From contig NZ_FXUA01000001.1 of NCBI RefSeq assembly GCF_900182815.1, positions 682,001 to 746,000 of the forward strand: DNA of 64,000 nucleotides. The letters are read 5' to 3'. Shown here in pieces: positions 62,554-64,000 of the stretch (position 1 is the first letter of the stretch; each line of letters begins with the position of its first letter). Source of the stretch: Algoriphagus winogradskyi (lineage in GTDB: Bacteria; Bacteroidota; Bacteroidia; Cytophagales; Cyclobacteriaceae). The position numbers and the translations under genes were made by a program. The notes beneath the pieces are model-generated. The model searched no databases. It saw only the letters and a program-made list of their open reading frames with translations, and was not told where the DNA came from.

Positions 62554-62758
62554 GGTTAGATAATTAAGGATTGAAACATAGGAAAATTGGAAGATTTAAA
62601 ATTCAGATTTTGGAAGGCGGTAAGGTTGCCAGATATCTGGTTGTCTTTGTCCTCCAATCTATAAGTCTTTCCTTTTTATTCGATCTAGCTTCTTGGTTCT
62701 TGACTCTTGATTCTAGTTACTTGATACTTGCTACTTAAGTCTTATTATCAGCTACTTC
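62554..62758 (-). repeat. Composite heptamer spacer between two permeases
   Basis: On the minus strand the spacer repeats the order seen at 3152-3362. AAGnnnn and TAGnnnn heptamers start right after the upstream stop (about 62675-62758). A CAACCTTACCGCCTTCC block follows (about 62610-62632). Last is TTCCAATTTTCCTATGTTTC before the permease ATG (about 62570-62600). Confidence 0.75.
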
Positions 62759-64000
62759 CTACTCACTTTTCAAAGACTCCACAGGATTTGCAGAGGCTGC
62801 TTTAAACGCCTGATATCCTACGGTAATCAGAGAAATCACAATCAAAAGCACACCTGATCCAGCAAATATCCACCAGCTCAAATCTGTCTGGTAGGCATAG
62901 CTTTCAAGCCAGTTATTCGCGAAATACCAGGCAATAGGAATAGCGATCAGGATAGAAACCAGGATCAATTCGATAAAGTCTTTTGAAACCAAAGTCAGCA
63001 CGCTCATTAAAGAAGCTCCCATGACTTTGCGCACTCCAATTTCCTTTTTGCGCTTCTCTGCAGTAAATGCGGCCAAGCCAAACAAACCTAGACAAGACAG
63101 GAAAATCGCCATAACACCGAAGTATTTTGCCAGCTTGGAAACCCTCTGCTCGGAGGCATAAAGCGACTGGTAATCTTCATCCATAAAGGAATAGTTCAAG
63201 GGCTGTCCAGTGAATTTTTCATAGATATCGGAAACACCTGCAATACTAGCCTGCTGATCATTTGACTCAATTCTCACCATTACCTTTTGAGCAAAACTCG
63301 GATCATATTTCAAAAAAGCTGGCTTTACTTTTTCCTTCAAAGATTCAAAATGGAAGTCTTTCACTACTCCGATCACCTCCATATCATCCCCCCAAAGGTT
63401 GACAATTTGCCCCACTGGATCTTGGAAACCTATAGTTTGAACTGCAGCTTCGTTTAGGATTATTTTACTTTCTTCCTCCCCAAACTCAGGAGAAAAGGCT
63501 CTTCCTGCCACCATATCAAAACCCATGGTTTCGATCAAACCCATATTGATACTGATATTTTCAAATTTGACTTGTTCCTCTTCATTTTTCCCCTCCCAAG
63601 TCAGACCTATAGTCGAACTGGAAAGTCCAACCAATGGGTGTGATAGGCTGGATGCATTGCTTACCCCAGCTACTTTTTTGGTTTCTTCAAGATAGGCCTC
63701 CAATTGGTTTGGAGTGATTCCAGAAGCATTCAATTCCAATAATTGAGCTTGATTATAACCCAGATTTTGATTTTGGATATAGCTCATTTGCTTGCTCAAA
63801 ACCGTGATCCCGATAATCAGTAGAAGTGAGATTGAAAACTGAAATACTACCAGGCCTTTTCTGGCTAAAAGCTCTCCAAAACTTCCCTTGATAGTAGTTT
63901 TCATCACCTCCACTGGCTTAAACTTGGAGAGGTATATAGCTGGGTAAATCCCTGCCAATAATCCGGTAATCAACCAGACACTGAATAAGATGATCAGCAC
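62759..64000 (-). CDS. ABC transporter permease, FtsX/MacB-PCD type (C-terminal part)
   Basis: 413 residues; the N-terminus lies beyond the window edge. The visible part covers the end of the first FtsX block (WLITGLLAGIYPAIYLSKFKP), the second periplasmic core (about 85-270) and the second FtsX block with the coupling motif KEIGVRKVMGA at about 319-329. The tail is SLKSE. It is upstream of the 60100-62553 permease with a repeat-filled spacer. Full length should be near 800 residues. Confidence 0.92.
   Translation of the reverse strand: MLIILFSVWLITGLLAGIYPAIYLSKFKPVEVMKTTIKGSFGELLARKGLVVFQFSISLLLIIGITVLSKQMSYIQNQNLGYNQAQLLELNASGITPNQLEAYLEETKKVAGVSNASSLSHPLVGLSSSTIGLTWEGKNEEEQVKFENISINMGLIETMGFDMVAGRAFSPEFGEEESKIILNEAAVQTIGFQDPVGQIVNLWGDDMEVIGVVKDFHFESLKEKVKPAFLKYDPSFAQKVMVRIESNDQQASIAGVSDIYEKFTGQPLNYSFMDEDYQSLYASEQRVSKLAKYFGVMAIFLSCLGLFGLAAFTAEKRKKEIGVRKVMGASLMSVLTLVSKDFIELILVSILIAIPIAWYFANNWLESYAYQTDLSWWIFAGSGVLLIVISLITVGYQAFKAASANPVESLKSE

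Overview
The window looks like chromosomal DNA of a member of the Bacteroidota, most likely a Cytophagales/Cyclobacteriaceae (Algoriphagus-like) bacterium. The reasons are moderate GC, little sign of Shine-Dalgarno sequences, promoter boxes of the TAnnTTTG type, many lipoproteins, and families typical of that phylum: double-FtsX permeases, DUF2807 proteins, TMEM220, NIPSNAP, DUF2911 and M61. The genus is an inference. No rRNA, tRNA or CRISPR array was recognised.

Layout. 1-12.6 kb is a minus-strand block: three MacB/FtsX-type ABC permeases without any ATPase gene, interleaved with three secreted DUF4097/DUF2807 beta-helix proteins, plus cydAB (cytochrome bd) and a plus-strand bestrophin-like channel. 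12.9-23.7 kb is mostly housekeeping on the plus strand: a TPR histidine kinase, a GH18 lipoprotein, purH, a toxin-antitoxin pair, cysS, an M28 lipoprotein, a LacI regulator and galK. 23.8-30.8 kb holds a very large fused ThuA/sugar dehydrogenase/PKD/cytochrome c protein, small conserved proteins and an MscS channel.

31-43.2 kb is a catabolic island for L-rhamnose. A minus-strand set (rhamnose isomerase, sulfatase, SMP-30-like lipoprotein) diverges from a plus-strand set (rhamnulose-1-phosphate aldolase/lactaldehyde dehydrogenase fusion, GntR regulator, FGGY kinase, LutABC). Together they would turn rhamnose into DHAP plus L-lactate and oxidise the lactate to pyruvate. The linked sulfatase suggests a sulfated, rhamnose-rich algal glycan such as ulvan. 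43.2-55 kb is a mixed set: histidine kinase, VOC protein, NHL propeller, sugar isomerase/epimerase, geranylgeranyl-reductase-like flavoprotein, M61 peptidase, DUF2911, a second sulfatase, a TonB-domain protein and NamZ.

53.6-60.0 kb is the accessory part. It is crowded with palindromic repeats, mostly perfect stems with 3-nt loops, and carries an IS200-like (RAYT-type) transposase next to a tandem 420-bp repeat, a remnant of a DNA methyltransferase, an AT-rich unknown membrane protein and a small secreted protein made of 19-residue NPDGTHS repeats. From 60.1 kb to the end two more FtsX permeases appear.

The most unusual signals are non-coding. Arrays of degenerate heptamers (AAGnnnn on the coding strand) start just after the stop codons of eight genes, and a second conserved motif block precedes permease starts. 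TGTCCG/CGGACA palindromes sit about 100-145 bp upstream of two DUF2807/4097 genes, one of them with a possible sigma-54 promoter. Hairpins around the transposase show paired base changes that keep the stems.
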